From: Eleginops maclovinus | Taxonomy: Eukaryota; Chordata; Actinopteri; Perciformes; Eleginopidae | Length of the DNA stretch: 64,000 nt | Assembly (NCBI RefSeq): GCF_036324505.1 | Contig: NC_086368.1 | Coordinates: forward strand, 22,560,378-22,624,377 | Direction: 5' to 3' | In this document: piece by piece, positions 1 to 64,000 of the stretch | Layout of the letters: the number at the start of each line of letters is the position of its first letter | Position numbering within the stretch: position 1 is the stretch's first letter | Translations under genes and position numbers: made by a program | Notes under the pieces: generated by a model | What the model saw: only the letters and a program-made list of their open reading frames with translations | Database searches by the model: none | What the model was told of the DNA's origin: nothing

Positions 1-83
1 CTCCTCAATGCAAAAAAAATAAAAGGGTGCCAAGAAGCTGGGACGAGGGAACGTGGGTGTAAATAGACAGTGAACGCTCTTGG

Positions 84-144
84 TCTCTCTCTCTCCCTCT
101 CTCTCCCTCTCCCTCCCCTTCTCTTTTCTCTCTGTCTCTCTTTT
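84..144. repeat. CT-rich pyrimidine tract upstream of the celf4 start region
   Basis: About 60 nt of nearly pure C/T, with one G at 133, lie just upstream of the CCAAT/TATA-like elements. CT/GA tracts are common in vertebrate promoters and can form nuclease-sensitive DNA. A promoter role here is inference. Confidence 0.8.
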
Positions 145-162
145 ATGAAATCAATGAACGAG

Positions 163-188
163 TTATTGGGTAGGACATAAATATAAGG
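163..188 (+). promoter_or_regulatory. Candidate celf4 core promoter (inverted CCAAT and TATA-like)
   Basis: An inverted CCAAT box (ATTGG, 165-169) and an AT-rich TATA-like stretch (CATAAATATAAGG, about 176-188) lie 260-290 nt upstream of the start codon. This would place a start site near 210-220 and give a 5' UTR of about 230-240 nt. There is no transcript evidence, and CELF genes often use several promoters, so this is a candidate only. Confidence 0.33.
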
Positions 189-233
189 AATCAAAGCCTC
201 CACCGGGACCAACGGCATTGCGCGCTTTTTGAT

Positions 234-345
234 ATGCGTCTTCGCCAAATGCTACATGTGTTTTCACATCACTGTAAATATTGGCTTTGAGAGGACGAGA
301 GTGGAATCGGCTCTGGCACGGCTTGGTCTCGGAACCACATTTTGA
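234..345 (+). other. celf4 5' UTR segment with two overlapping upstream ORFs
   Basis: One uORF opens at ATG 234, has a second in-frame ATG at 249, and ends with TGA at 288-290 (18 residues). A second opens at ATG 256 in another frame and ends with TGA at 343-345 (29 residues). Both stop before the main ATG at 450. They matter only if transcription starts upstream of 234; if so they would tend to reduce main-frame translation. Their peptides resemble nothing I recognise. Confidence 0.35.
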
Positions 346-449
346 CCAAGACTTTCACCAGCTTTTAATTTTTTTCAACGTTAAACGATTCTCCACCATC
401 GCCAACTGCTGCTGTTTGTACCCATCCCAACTCACTGGCCGGTCTGAAG

Positions 450-64000
<63,551 letters not shown>

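Overview
The window is vertebrate nuclear DNA, most likely from a teleost fish and probably a percomorph. The evidence is very large introns, many long (TG)n/(CA)n microsatellites, recognisable teleost interspersed repeats (Tc1/mariner remnant, 'TTTATTAATCCC...GGAAATTCGTCC' family and others), and no sign of prokaryotic gene packing. The species call is inference.

One protein-coding gene can be supported: the 5' two-thirds of celf4 (CUGBP Elav-like family member 4, a neuronal RNA-binding splicing, translation and stability regulator), on the + strand across almost the whole window. Six exons are complete and a seventh is entered: 450-720, 20988-21070, 57779-57827, 61995-62123, 63043-63122, 63443-63583 and 63862-64000 (continues beyond). 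All joins keep frame and read RRM1, RRM2 and the start of the Ala/Gln/Met-rich linker. RRM3 and the 3' end lie outside. CELF4 is chosen over CELF3/5/6 by the N-terminus (MATLTNGQ..., NGLSHS..., [20 protein letters not shown]).

Layout: 1-449 promoter-proximal DNA and 5' UTR with a pyrimidine tract, CCAAT/TATA-like elements and two overlapping upstream ORFs. Intron 1 (20.3 kb) carries a sense-strand CTG repeat and a 183-nt TG array. Intron 2 (36.7 kb) carries most of the microsatellites, a Tc1-like remnant, a good recursive-splice-site candidate at 23058/23059, a long alternating purine-pyrimidine tract and candidate conserved non-coding blocks. Introns 3-6 are short and pack exons 4-7 into the last 2 kb.

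The most interesting theme is possible self-regulation. CELF proteins bind UGU/GU-rich and CUG RNA, and this pre-mRNA holds six long GU arrays, a CUG array, a GU-rich element 101 nt upstream of the frame-shifting 83-nt exon 2, and an exon-6 acceptor whose pyrimidine tract is replaced by UG-rich sequence. Exon 6 also ends in a non-canonical GC donor. No bacterial-type system, second gene, tRNA, rRNA or CRISPR was found; nearly all other open frames are translated repeats or chance frames.
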